IMG/VR virus record: IMGVR_UViG_3300027971_000011
Span: 1 to 33,527 of that record
Length of the DNA: 33,527 nucleotides
Reading direction: 5' to 3' (one strand)
From: a virus
Shown: one piece after another, positions 25,060-31,871 of the stretch
How the letters are laid out: each line of letters starts with the position of its first letter
How positions within the stretch are numbered: the first letter of the stretch is position 1
The notes under the pieces: generated by a model
The model's database searches: none
Seen by the model: only the letters and a program-made list of their open reading frames with translations
Told to the model about the DNA's origin: nothing
Translations under genes and position numbers: made by a program

Positions 25060-26319
25060 TTAAACCCCGCTTATTATGTCTAAAGGTTGCCAGTCCTCGT
25101 CTTCATCTCCCTCAAAGTAGGAAGTGACCGCTAACTGGTCAAGATAACTGAGTGAGTCTGGCAAGTCATCGTGGACTCCTTGTGCAGGGAACATCAGCAG
25201 TTGGTCAAGGAAAATATCCCAATCTTCGTCTTGATTTAAGATGATGCGCCCATGCTCAAAACGCCCTTGGAGACTCCAAATAATTCGGTCAGCCTTTTTC
25301 CTGTTGCCATGCGTCAAGTCAACTATATGCGAATATACATTATTTTTACGCATTAAGTCACTTAAATATGGCAAAACTGCGTTTTTTAGTGCGCCTCGCT
25401 CAATTCCAACAGCCAAAGGACGATAGTCTCGCATCGCCATCAGTATCTTTGCCGCAGTCTCACGGATATCCCAACGCCCATGAATAATCTCTTTTACCCA
25501 CCACTTGCCATCCTCAGTCACCTTGACCACAGAGATAGCCGACTCGTCTAGTCGCTTCTTAGAGTTAGCCGCTTGTTTGGCAACTTCTTCAAATCCTGCT
25601 AAGTCAATGGCTATGTAGTAACTGCCAACTTGGGGTTCTTCCCCGTATTTAATCCATTCTTCCTTGAAGATGTCGCTACCAGCATTGGTGAAACTTGCCA
25701 TGTACTCTTGCTTGAAGGCAAAAGTAGACAGGGTTTTCTTAGCAGACTCAATTTCAGTCGGGTCAATCAGGGGGTTGTCTTTTGTGGTGAAGTGCCAAGA
25801 CTTCCAGTCGGTGTCCTCTGCGCTCTCGCCCAATCTAAACAAATCGTAAAACCAGTTTCTTCCTTTGGGAGTTCCGATGAACATTGCTCTACCTTTTTTA
25901 TCGGAGAGGGAGGCTCGGATAACTTGTTCCCACGCTTCGGGCTTGATGTCTGCGACTTCATCGAGGACTGCATAGGTGAGTGAAACTCCACGTAGCGTGT
26001 CTGGTCTGTCTGCTCCACGGACGTAGATGGTTGCTCCGTTGATTGTCGTGATGTCTTGGTTGTTGATGTGCGCATTTTGGATAACTTCCCTTCCTAAATC
26101 CATTAGAACTTGCCAAATAATCTGTCTAGCCTGACCATTGGTAGGTGCAACATAAAGCACCGCAGAACCTGCTGGGCAACGCAATGCTTCAATAAGCAAC
26201 GTGATAGCCGCCATACGGGACTTACCACATCGCCTACCAGCGGCAATGACCTTAAACCTCGTGGAATCTTTAAAAACTTCTTCCTGCCAAGGTAATAGTT
26301 TGAAGGATAGATCACTCAT
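25060..26319 (-). CDS. terL: Terminase large subunit
   Basis: 419 residues. ATPase: Walker A AAGRRCGKS (26-34), Walker B VLDE (118-121). RNase H-fold nuclease: IAIDLA with Asp239, VGIERG with Glu307 and HDDLPDSLSYL with Asp384/Asp385/Asp388. It pumps DNA into the procapsid and cuts the concatemer. Ends one base from the portal start; starts inside the small subunit's end (8-bp overlap). Confidence 0.95.
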   Translation of the reverse strand: MSDLSFKLLPWQEEVFKDSTRFKVIAAGRRCGKSRMAAITLLIEALRCPAGSAVLYVAPTNGQARQIIWQVLMDLGREVIQNAHINNQDITTINGATIYVRGADRPDTLRGVSLTYAVLDEVADIKPEAWEQVIRASLSDKKGRAMFIGTPKGRNWFYDLFRLGESAEDTDWKSWHFTTKDNPLIDPTEIESAKKTLSTFAFKQEYMASFTNAGSDIFKEEWIKYGEEPQVGSYYIAIDLAGFEEVAKQAANSKKRLDESAISVVKVTEDGKWWVKEIIHGRWDIRETAAKILMAMRDYRPLAVGIERGALKNAVLPYLSDLMRKNNVYSHIVDLTHGNRKKADRIIWSLQGRFEHGRIILNQDEDWDIFLDQLLMFPAQGVHDDLPDSLSYLDQLAVTSYFEGDEDEDWQPLDIISGV

Positions 26320-26689
26320 TCTTAGCCTCTATGTCTTCAGCATCTATGGTTTCAGGATTGTGTGTAATCTCGCCAATACCTGTGATGTTAATGGTTACAG
26401 CACTACGGGACTTGCCTTCTTTCTCAAACATACTGACTGGCAACATTCTGTCCATACAGAGTTTGATGGCGGCTAGTTGAGCAGGGTGTTCATCATTAAG
26501 GGCTATCTCTACCGCCTTGTGGACAACTCTAGTACCTGCGCTGTTTATCAGGAGGTTCTTGAGTTCTTTGAGTTGAGCAGTCTCAGTCTTGGGTAGGGTG
26601 ATGAGTTCAGGCTTATCAGCATAACTGGTAAGGGAGAACTGTTTGTTGGTAGAACCCTTTGGGCGACCACGCTGTTTTGTTTGATTCAT
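26312..26689 (-). CDS. Putative terminase small subunit
   Basis: 125 residues. Starts QRGRPKGSTNKQFS, a basic DNA-binding arm also found in small-subunit-like phage proteins; the middle is helical (VVHKAVEIALNDEHPAQLAA), and the tail is acidic. Role assigned by its place directly before terL and the end-first organisation; no HTH is obvious. It would recognise packaging sites, perhaps in the non-coding region just upstream. Confidence 0.65.
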   Translation of the reverse strand: MNQTKQRGRPKGSTNKQFSLTSYADKPELITLPKTETAQLKELKNLLINSAGTRVVHKAVEIALNDEHPAQLAAIKLCMDRMLPVSMFEKEGKSRSAVTINITGIGEITHNPETIDAEDIEAKNE

Positions 26690-26777
26690 TTACTTTTGTC
26701 CACAATGGGGAAGTGTTTAAAACCATCGAATTCGAGGGAGTTAACCATATTCGTGAGGTTACGCAAATGGTTGCTCT

Positions 26778-26806
26778 ATTATGAACTAGATTTATTTGTT
26801 GAACAA
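26778..26806 (-). promoter_or_regulatory. Possible late-operon promoter
   Basis: Minus strand TTGTTC (26801-26806), 17-nt spacer, CATAAT (26778-26783): five of six -10 matches, weak -35. It is correctly placed about 90 bp upstream of the small terminase gene. Modest support. Confidence 0.35.
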
Positions 26807-27219
26807 TAGGGTAATCCCTGATATAGTTAAGACAACGGGGGCATGACCCACCCCTCTATGCGGTTGAGCCGACCAAGTAGGATAAACGTAGTGAACTGGG
26901 CGAGTTTCTAGTAACCCTCTGCTAATGTTGTGATAACACCGCAGACAAGGCGAACGGGGCAACGTTGCTTGGGCTTCCATTGTCTGACAAACATGGTTGT
27001 AACTTAGATAAACGAGAGGCTCTCTCTTCTTGAGAACTACCTGTATATACGGGTTACAGGCTATCGTCCGTAACTCGTAAGTCAATGACAGGAAGAAGGG
27101 AAGGGAAGTATTAGTTAATAGGACAAGTCTTTTCTAGCAATTTCCTAATTTACCTTTTCTTGTGGATGGGGTGTACCCACAAATATTCCACACAGCGACT
27201 ACCCCCTCCCCCCATACAT

Positions 27220-27370
27220 AAGTAAGCACTAACTAACATAGAAGTAAGCGCACACTAACTACCAGGTTAGCAAGCACTAACTAACTAGGTCAGCGTAAGT
27301 AAGTAAGCACACACTAACTAACCAGGTTAGTAGATACTAACTTAGTGGTAAGTGAGCACTCACTAACTTA
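27220..27370 (+). repeat. Iteron-like array, six degenerate copies
   Basis: Copies at about 27220-27237, 27242-27263, 27266-27285, 27295-27322, 27326-27341 and 27348-27370. Core is AAGTAAGC(A/G)C followed by (AC)ACTAACTAAC, with two half-sites GTTAG...CTAAC forming palindromes; the last copy has AGTGAG-CA-CTCACT. Further copies occur at 2659 and 30588. Arrays of this kind bind replication initiators or repressors. Confidence 0.75.
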
Positions 27371-27514
27371 GTGTATATGAGTGACGCACCATTACAGGGA
27401 TACTCTACAAACTGTATACTGATATTGCATACAATCCAAGTATAAGTAAGAAAGTATTACAATAGTAATTGACTATCAATATAGTGGAACTGATAGAAAA
27501 GATTTTAGATAATT

Positions 27515-27530
27515 TAGGGTTTATCCTAGT
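27515..27530 (+). promoter_or_regulatory. 16-bp element shared by both control regions (copy 1)
   Basis: TAGGGTTTATCCTAGT, identical to 33092-33107, with TAGG/CCTA inverted arms. Each copy lies 80-100 bp before the first plus-strand gene of its operon, so it may be an operator or activator site. Confidence 0.5.
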
Positions 27531-27615
27531 TACTTTATTGTAGTGGTGACGTTATATTAGTAGCACTGGTTAACAAATAATCAGTGTGTTTTTAACTAAC
27601 TTAATAGGTGTCAAT

Positions 27616-27921
27616 ATGGATAAACAAACACAATCACTAGAATCCCTTAATCGTGCAAAGCATGGGGATTCACTAATCAACTATCCTACAATAATAAAAG
27701 GGTTTATTGAAAAGGGTATCAATCCCTTAGAGATTAAACCTAGGGAAAACGTGTTTACTTACAATGCTTGGTTAGCCCTTGGTAGGCAAGTTAGAAAAGG
27801 TGAAACTGGTGTTAAGTGCGTAACTTGGATTGATACAGAATCCAAGGAAACGGGGAAACCTAGTAAACTAGTAAGACCAGTTTCAGTGTTTCACGTTTCA
27901 CAAACTGATGCTATACAGTAA
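27616..27921 (+). CDS. ArdC N-terminal-like protein
   Basis: 101 residues from the ATG at 27616, preceded by TTAATAGGTGTCAAT. The middle, NVFTYNAWLALGRQVRKGE then TGVKCVTWI, matches the ssDNA-binding N-terminal domain of ArdC-type antirestriction proteins and related phage proteins; the C-terminus holds VSVFHVSQT. It lacks the ArdC metalloprotease part. As first gene of the early operon an antirestriction or DNA-protecting role is attractive, but not shown. Confidence 0.68.
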   Translation: MDKQTQSLESLNRAKHGDSLINYPTIIKGFIEKGINPLEIKPRENVFTYNAWLALGRQVRKGETGVKCVTWIDTESKETGKPSKLVRPVSVFHVSQTDAIQ

Positions 27922-27932
27922 AGCATAGGTTA

Positions 27933-27988
27933 TAAACCCTTGGTTAACTCTAGGGGTTTATGGCCTAGGTTTCACAATCTAGGGTTTT
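27933..27988 (+). repeat. Double-hairpin intergenic element, copy A
   Basis: Hairpin 1: TAAACCC (27933-27939) with GGGTTTA (27954-27960). Then TGGCCTA. Hairpin 2: CCTAG (27964-27968) with CTAGG (27979-27983), followed by GTTTT. Lies between genes at 27921 and 28016. Confidence 0.7.
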
Positions 27989-28015
27989 AATCAATCTTTT
28001 TTAATAGGTGTAAAA

Positions 28016-28261
28016 ATGACTAATCAACAAATTAAAGCATTGCAAAGCATAGGCAAGGGAATCATAGAATCTGCTAACTTAAGCGATACTGGTGCACCAA
28101 GTGGCGTTATTTATAGTGCACTAATGGGGCATGGTGCTAGTCTTAATCAGTTCAATTCAATTATGGATACTCTGGTTAAACATGGATTTTTAACGCATGA
28201 TTATGATAATCATACCTACCATGCTACACCTAGTGGCCTTGCATGGGCTAATAAGGTATAA
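28016..28261 (+). CDS. Small winged-helix-like protein
   Basis: 81 residues. Helix-strand order GAPSGVIYSALMGHGASLNQF, then SIMDTLVKHGFLTHDYDNHTYH and TPSGLAWANK reads as a small winged-helix: three helices and a wing. Could be a transcription factor of the early region; no close family recognised. AGGTGTAAAA ribosome site cassette before ATG. Confidence 0.65.
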   Translation: MTNQQIKALQSIGKGIIESANLSDTGAPSGVIYSALMGHGASLNQFNSIMDTLVKHGFLTHDYDNHTYHATPSGLAWANKV

Positions 28262-28262
28262 C

Positions 28263-28303
28263 TAGGGTTTATCCCTATTGTTTAGGGGCTAACAATCCCT
28301 AAA
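28263..28303 (+). repeat. Double-hairpin intergenic element, copy B (variant)
   Basis: TAGGG (28263-28267) with CCCTA (28273-28277), then TTTAGGG (28281-28287) with CCCTAAA (28297-28303). Same two-hairpin plan as copies A, C and D but with the G-rich arm first. Confidence 0.55.
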
Positions 28304-28341
28304 CTATCAATCTCAATCAACTAATTTAATAGGTGTTACAA

Positions 28342-28521
28342 ATGAAAATTACTGAACAAAAAAACGGCAATTACACTACGTTTGAACGTATCGCACACAA
28401 TGGATACTACATTGTCAAACTGTATAAAAACGGGCAACTATGCGACAAAATCATGGCCGATACTTACCAGGGCGCAAGGGATTACCTAAAATCATTTAAT
28501 CTATTGGCTAAAAACTCTTAA
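28342..28521 (+). CDS. Hypothetical early protein
   Basis: 59 residues, starting at 28342 where TTTAATAGGTGTTACAA stands directly before ATG. Pattern NGYYIVKLYKNGQLCDKIMA is beta-rich, followed by the helix YQGARDYLKSFN. No family recognised. Next gene begins 12 nt after it with the same ribosome cassette. Confidence 0.68.
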   Translation: MKITEQKNGNYTTFERIAHNGYYIVKLYKNGQLCDKIMADTYQGARDYLKSFNLLAKNS

Positions 28522-28533
28522 TAGGTGTTAACT

Positions 28534-28629
28534 ATGCGTCAATTCTTATATGAAACCCTTTGTGGCCTTGCATTTTGTATAGCATGGGTTAGCCTACTGC
28601 TTGCATATTTTGATTGTTTAACTTTTTAA
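28534..28629 (+). CDS. Single-pass membrane microprotein
   Basis: 31 residues, almost all hydrophobic from Leu9 (LCGLAFCIAWVSLLLAYF), no charged tail. Supported by the TTAATAGGTGTTAACT cassette exactly as in its neighbours and by spacing: the following gene's cassette begins at its stop. Function unknown; may affect the host membrane. Confidence 0.6.
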   Translation: MRQFLYETLCGLAFCIAWVSLLLAYFDCLTF

Positions 28630-28641
28630 AAGGTGTTAATT

Positions 28642-28788
28642 ATGAAATTAAAAGTAAATGAAATCTACATGATGCCAATATTTGGTAAAGTGCAACCAGT
28701 GAAAGTTATCAAAATTCACCCATTTGGCACGATTGACGTGCAATTACAAAATGGTAACTGCTATCGTTTAACTGGTTTATCCCTGTAA
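28642..28788 (+). CDS. Hypothetical early protein
   Basis: 48 residues, beta-rich (KLKVNEIYMMPIFGKVQPVK, VIKIHPFGTIDVQLQNGN), like a small SH3/Tudor-type barrel. Cassette AAAAGGTGTTAATT before ATG. No homologue recognised. Confidence 0.62.
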   Translation: MKLKVNEIYMMPIFGKVQPVKVIKIHPFGTIDVQLQNGNCYRLTGLSL

Positions 28789-28799
28789 TCTCTATACTG

Positions 28800-28857
28800 C
28801 TAACCCTTTTAACTAGGGGTTAGTGGCCTAGTGATTGTCATTAGGGGCATGGGTTTT
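28800..28857 (+). repeat. Double-hairpin intergenic element, copy C
   Basis: Hairpin 1: CTAACCC (28800-28806) with GGGTTAG (28817-28823); relative to copy A two pairs changed on both sides. Then TGGCCTA; hairpin 2: CCTAGTG (28827-28833) with CATTAGG (28839-28845), followed by GGGCATGGGTTTT. Confidence 0.7.
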
Positions 28858-28891
28858 CCTATGCTTAATTTTCTTTTTAATAGGTGTCAAT

Positions 28892-29527
28892 ATGAAATTT
28901 TCAGTTATGCGTAAAGAGTTAAAAGCCCTTAATCGTTTTAGTTCTACTAAGGACATACGTTATTACCTATGCGGTATCCATGTAGTGCAAAATAATCGGG
29001 GCACTTACTTGGAATCTACAAACGGACATATGCTAGGGCGTTTGTTGATAGATGACGCACCAAGGGAGAAATGTAGCGTTATTATCGGTAATGACGCACT
29101 AAAAACCCTTATTGGAACTGCTAGAAATGCCAATGAAATATTGCATTTCACTATTGACGGCGTAAAAATACACGTTATAACGCCTACTGGTGAACAAACA
29201 TTCCAAGCATTAGACGGGGCATTTCCCGATTGCGATAGAGTGTTGCCCTTAGTCTTAAAAGATGATGATATTGCGCCCGCTTGCTATAACCCTGAATACG
29301 TTTTAGCATTTCACCAAGCCGCATACGATATAAAAGAAAGTAAAAAAGGTGCAACGCCTACTGTATCCATTTTGCAACGGGGCAACAATAGTGGCCTAGT
29401 TAATATCGGTGTTGATAACTTTATCGGCGTTATTATGCCCATGCGTGACGGCGGCGGCGCAACAATTCCACAATGGTGTTTTAAACCCACTGCAAAGCCC
29501 ATAGAGACTGAAACGGAAACAATCTAA
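28892..29527 (+). CDS. DnaN-like sliding-clamp-related protein
   Basis: 211 residues from the ATG at 28892 (TTTAATAGGTGTCAAT cassette before it). Segments that recall bacterial beta clamp: RYYLCGIHVVQNNRGTYLES then TNGHMLGRL; a DGAFPDCDRVLP block (clamp GxFPdxxrviP); and the C-terminal IMPMRD, like the terminal MPMRL of DnaN. At 211 residues it is about half a clamp, so it might form a differently sized ring or act as a decoy. No phage DNA polymerase is present, so it likely interacts with host Pol III. Distant match; moderate. Confidence 0.68.
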   Translation: MKFSVMRKELKALNRFSSTKDIRYYLCGIHVVQNNRGTYLESTNGHMLGRLLIDDAPREKCSVIIGNDALKTLIGTARNANEILHFTIDGVKIHVITPTGEQTFQALDGAFPDCDRVLPLVLKDDDIAPACYNPEYVLAFHQAAYDIKESKKGATPTVSILQRGNNSGLVNIGVDNFIGVIMPMRDGGGATIPQWCFKPTAKPIETETETI

Positions 29528-29538
29528 CCCTGAGACTG

Positions 29539-29598
29539 TAAACCCTTAGAAATAGGGGTTTATGGCCTATGTCTTAATTCTAGGGCATGGGGTTTTTT
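29539..29598 (+). repeat. Double-hairpin intergenic element, copy D
   Basis: Hairpin 1: TAAACCC (29539-29545) with GGGTTTA (29556-29562), then TGGCCTA. Hairpin 2: CCTATG (29566-29571) with CATGGG (29586-29591), followed by six T (29593-29598), so this copy could act as an intrinsic terminator. Confidence 0.7.
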
Positions 29599-29623
29599 AA
29601 TGTTTATATAAATGGGAGTTACT

Positions 29624-29911
29624 ATGACTGATAAAACTTACAATGGTTGGGCTAACTATGAGACTTGGAGAGTTAACCTAGAAATTTTTGATGGTGTCGC
29701 ATGGTTAGACCAATTTGATGATGGCATGGAAGTTTATGAGGCCGCCGATAGTTTAAAAGAATATGCCACTGAAATCCTAGAAAATGAAGGCACTAAGGGG
29801 CTTACATTTGACTATGCAATGGCCTTTTTAGATGCTGTTAACTGGAGACAGATAGCACAATCCATGTTTGACGCATATAAAGAGGAAAACTCTGAGGAGA
29901 TAGACGCATGA
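29624..29911 (+). CDS. DUF7249-like conserved phage protein
   Basis: 95 residues starting at 29624 with GGGAG upstream (an ATG at 29612 overlaps that site). Starts TYNGWANYETWRVNLEI, the hallmark of small phage proteins (DUF7249-like) present in many early regions; later part is acidic and helical. Function unknown. ATGA overlap with the next gene. Confidence 0.75.
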   Translation: MTDKTYNGWANYETWRVNLEIFDGVAWLDQFDDGMEVYEAADSLKEYATEILENEGTKGLTFDYAMAFLDAVNWRQIAQSMFDAYKEENSEEIDA

Positions 29912-30132
29912 AATACGAAATCCAACATTTGACATTGTGTGACGATTGGGTAAATACTTGGACAACTTATGACCTAGATGAAAACGAAATCCCTACCATT
30001 TTCGATAGTTACCAAGATGCACAAAATGCCCTTAGTGACTTTTTAAAAGAGGAATTAAGGGAATACCAAGATGGAAATATTGCAAGCCCTTACACATCTG
30101 AGGAATTTAGAATTATGGAATTAGTTACATGA
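29908..30132 (+). CDS. Conserved early phage protein
   Basis: 74 residues: KYEIQHLTLCDDWVNTWTTY, then PTIFDSYQDAQNALSDFLKE. This alternating strand-helix pattern is common in tiny phage proteins paired with the DUF7249-like gene upstream. Its stop overlaps the 17-codon reading frame downstream as ATGA. Function unknown. Confidence 0.7.
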   Translation: MKYEIQHLTLCDDWVNTWTTYDLDENEIPTIFDSYQDAQNALSDFLKEELREYQDGNIASPYTSEEFRIMELVT

Positions 30133-30182
30133 TTTATGCAACTATTGCACTAATTCTACAAATAATCTTAAAACGTAAATAA
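30129..30182 (+). CDS. Possible 17-residue hydrophobic micropeptide
   Basis: MIYATIALILQIILKRK: nearly all hydrophobic with a basic end, like short holin-type or membrane peptides. Its ATG overlaps the previous stop in an ATGA junction and the next ribosome site begins at its stop. Too short to be sure; low confidence. Confidence 0.3.
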   Translation: MIYATIALILQIILKRK

Positions 30183-30196
30183 ATAGGAGTTAACAA

Positions 30197-30409
30197 ATGA
30201 AAACAGTTTCAATCGGGTTTACCCGTGATGATGGGGATTTTGCCCTATTTGCCACACTTAACAATTTAGATGAATACTTTAATAGTTATGACTTTAAAGA
30301 GTTAGTTCATGCCGTTGCATCTGAATTGCAAGCGGCAACAAATATGAAAGTAGAAATTCTAGAACGTGAAGATGCACCAAGTTATGTAACCTTGAATTGT
30401 GAGGTTTGA
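30197..30409 (+). CDS. Hypothetical early protein
   Basis: 70 residues. Strand-helix-strand (KTVSIGFTRDDGDFALFATL, FKELVHAVASELQ, KVEILEREDAPSYVTL). AATAGGAGTTAACAA is a canonical ribosome site. One nt separates its stop from the next start. Confidence 0.68.
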   Translation: MKTVSIGFTRDDGDFALFATLNNLDEYFNSYDFKELVHAVASELQAATNMKVEILEREDAPSYVTLNCEV

Positions 30410-30410
30410 C

Positions 30411-30587
30411 ATGGAAATAAACGAACACTACGCCGACAATCTTGCAAACCTCACGGAAGACGAATTATGGCAAGTTTCCCGATACATTGCCGACCATGTG
30501 ACCTATGAGATTAAAAGCGGTAAAACGCCTGATAAACACACAATTTTTTGGGCACTTGATGCAATCCTTGGAGGAGCATTAGAATAA
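30411..30587 (+). CDS. Hypothetical early protein, last of the operon
   Basis: 58 residues from the ATG at 30411 (GAGG in the previous coding end). Helical: ADNLANLTEDELWQVSRYIA, then TIFWALDAILGGALE. Followed directly by an iteron-like site and a strong terminator, so it closes the early operon. Confidence 0.66.
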   Translation: MEINEHYADNLANLTEDELWQVSRYIADHVTYEIKSGKTPDKHTIFWALDAILGGALE

Positions 30588-30608
30588 GTTAGTAAGCACT
30601 CACTTACC
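30588..30608 (+). promoter_or_regulatory. Isolated iteron-like site before the early terminator
   Basis: GTTAGTAAGC then ACTCACTTACC, a copy of the array unit with a GTAAG/CTTAC palindrome. It touches the terminator stem at 30609, so bound protein could change termination. Confidence 0.55.
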
Positions 30609-30629
30609 ACCGCCTTCGGGCGGTTTTTT
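30609..30629 (+). terminator. Intrinsic terminator of the early operon
   Basis: ACCGCC-TTCG-GGCGGT stem with a UUCG tetraloop and six T at 30624-30629. The strongest terminator in the window; it also separates the early operon from convergent minus-strand genes. Confidence 0.93.
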
Positions 30630-30726
30630 CATGCCCGTTTAAAACCCATTATTAGCATATTGATGTAGGGTGATTAGGGAAGCCCTAAATTATGGCCTTC
30701 TAGGGGTGTTTTAATGCGTTTTAGCC

Positions 30727-30942
30727 CTATTCGTGCGGATAGTTATCGGTGCTGGAAACTGTAACCAGTCCAATGTGCGCCAAATCCATCTCAGTTGTCA
30801 GCCCCAAATTCCAAAAATGAGCGCCCCACATTACGCATATTCGTGCGCCCTCCGAAATATTACCGCCTCCAATGGTTCGCATAATCTCCCGCTCTTTCTC
30901 TGAGAATCGAATTAAATTATGCTTTGGCTGTGGCTTTGTCAT
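30727..30942 (-). CDS. Hypothetical protein at end of replication-type cluster
   Basis: 71 residues. AAGGGTTAAGAG before ATG at 30942; the first 26 bp overlap the RuvC-like gene out of frame. Segment KEREIMRTIGGGNISEGARI resembles a ribbon-helix-helix-like or small regulatory core, followed by aromatic-rich WGAHFWNLGL. Not recognised further. Confidence 0.6.
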   Translation of the reverse strand: MTKPQPKHNLIRFSEKEREIMRTIGGGNISEGARICVMWGAHFWNLGLTTEMDLAHIGLVTVSSTDNYPHE

Positions 30943-31411
30943 CTCTTAACCCTTTAACTTGTTGCCTCCAATATTCCCCAATAAGTAGGGCGTCTGCTAA
31001 GTTGTGATGTTTCTTGAGTTTCAGAGGGGCTTCTGGCCACAGCATACGGGCTACATCTAGGCTCTCATGCTTACCTTGTGGCAAATGGAAAAAGGAACGC
31101 CACACTTGTGGTCTCACAAAATGGCACGGCATGGTAGTTAGTTCGCATATTGCCGTTATTGCCCCGACTGCCCTTGCGAATGTCCACATGGCTGAGGCTG
31201 ATTGACCTGGGCGGCTGTATAGCATCTCTATCGCTATTTCTCCGCCTTCATGTGCTGGCGCGAATTTGAGTAATGCGTTTTTGAACACCATAGCCCGAAT
31301 GTGTTTTTCTGAGTGCTCTATCATTTGGCAATTTATGAAATTACCCTCTGAATCCAATACACCAACTGCACCCGTTGCGCTTGCGGGGTCTACGCCTATA
31401 AACACAGTCAT
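30917..31411 (-). CDS. RuvC-like Holliday junction resolvase
   Basis: 164 residues, RuvC size. RNase H-fold acidic residues are in place: IGVDPASATGAVGVLD (Asp8), EIAIEMLY (Glu62), and HHNLADALLIGEYW (Asp140). It would cut branched DNA produced by recombination-dependent replication before packaging. ATGA coupling to the zinc-ribbon gene upstream. Confidence 0.87.
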   Translation of the reverse strand: MTVFIGVDPASATGAVGVLDSEGNFINCQMIEHSEKHIRAMVFKNALLKFAPAHEGGEIAIEMLYSRPGQSASAMWTFARAVGAITAICELTTMPCHFVRPQVWRSFFHLPQGKHESLDVARMLWPEAPLKLKKHHNLADALLIGEYWRQQVKGLRDDKATAKA

Positions 31412-31605
31412 TTTTTAACCTTTTTCTTTGCTACTTTAAGAATTTGTAAACGCTGATATTGCTTTATGGCATCTTCAGGCAAAATTCTCTCTTGCGTTGT
31501 GAATCGGTGCTGATTGCCACATTCTCTGCGCCTTGTATAGCCGAAAATGCTTGATTCTCTGCTTTCTTTGATTGTTGTCCAAGCACCACAAGTAGGGCAT
31601 TTCAT
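31408..31605 (-). CDS. NrdR-like zinc-ribbon protein
   Basis: 65 residues. Starts MKCPTCGAW, then SRESS and YTRRRECGNQHRFTTQE, close to the zinc ribbon of NrdR, the ribonucleotide reductase repressor, but without its ATP-cone. The second metal pair is Cys29 with His33 rather than CxxC. May bind DNA as a small regulator or be a truncated form. ATGA overlaps on both sides. Confidence 0.78.
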   Translation of the reverse strand: MKCPTCGAWTTIKESRESSIFGYTRRRECGNQHRFTTQERILPEDAIKQYQRLQILKVAKKKVKK

Positions 31606-31871
31606 TTTGTCTCTTTCAGTTTATTCATTCTTAATCTAAGGTTATCCACAAAGGCTTTCCCACGCTTCTTCTCCATTGATTCGACTATATCTCGCCACCA
31701 AGTCGATGCTTTGTGTTTCCCAATGAGGTTGATTTGTTTCATGTAACGGGTTTTCCACTCTTTCGCCAACAAATTCAAGCGTTCCTCGTAAATCTCCTGT
31801 GAGGAATAGTGCTTTATCAATCTCTGAAGGTAAGCATGGCTCTCCTCGCCTTCTTCTCGTAAGTAGTTCAT
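31602..31871 (-). CDS. Hypothetical protein, frame 2 of a dual-frame slot
   Basis: 89 residues. Its middle and C-terminal end (STWWRDIVESMEKKRGKAFV then LRLRMNKLK) have the feel of a real phage helicase-loader-adjacent protein. ATG at 31871 follows the upstream stop by 15 nt with AGAAG upstream; the stop makes an ATGA junction with the zinc-ribbon gene. It shares 230 bp with the alternative frame below; probably the principal product. Confidence 0.6.
   Translation of the reverse strand: MNYLREEGEESHAYLQRLIKHYSSQEIYEERLNLLAKEWKTRYMKQINLIGKHKASTWWRDIVESMEKKRGKAFVDNLRLRMNKLKETK

Larger units (their letters stand above)
26690..27615. other. Non-coding control region, candidate replication origin
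   Basis: About 925 bp without a convincing gene, between divergent late (minus) and early (plus) operons. It holds a possible late promoter (26778-26806), several short palindromes (GCAACGTTGC near 26970, a CCTGTA/TACAGG hairpin at 27040-27060), a pyrimidine-rich tract (27200-27213), the six-copy iteron-like array (27220-27370), loose DnaA-box-like sequences (26696, 27161, 27184) and a 16-bp element shared with the other control region. An origin, a packaging site or both would fit here. Confidence 0.6.

Noticed and set aside
26792-27085. 97-residue open frame on the minus strand with several Cys/His
   Set aside because: TTG start, no ribosome site, no recognisable pattern, and lies in a palindrome-rich control region; probably non-coding, though a zinc-binding protein cannot be excluded.
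27220-27370. CRISPR array
   Set aside because: Repeats are degenerate, partly palindromic, and directly adjoining with irregular spacing, with no unique spacers and no cas genes.
31642-31650. Perfect DnaA box (TTATCCACA)
   Set aside because: Single site inside coding sequence, away from the iterons; likely chance.
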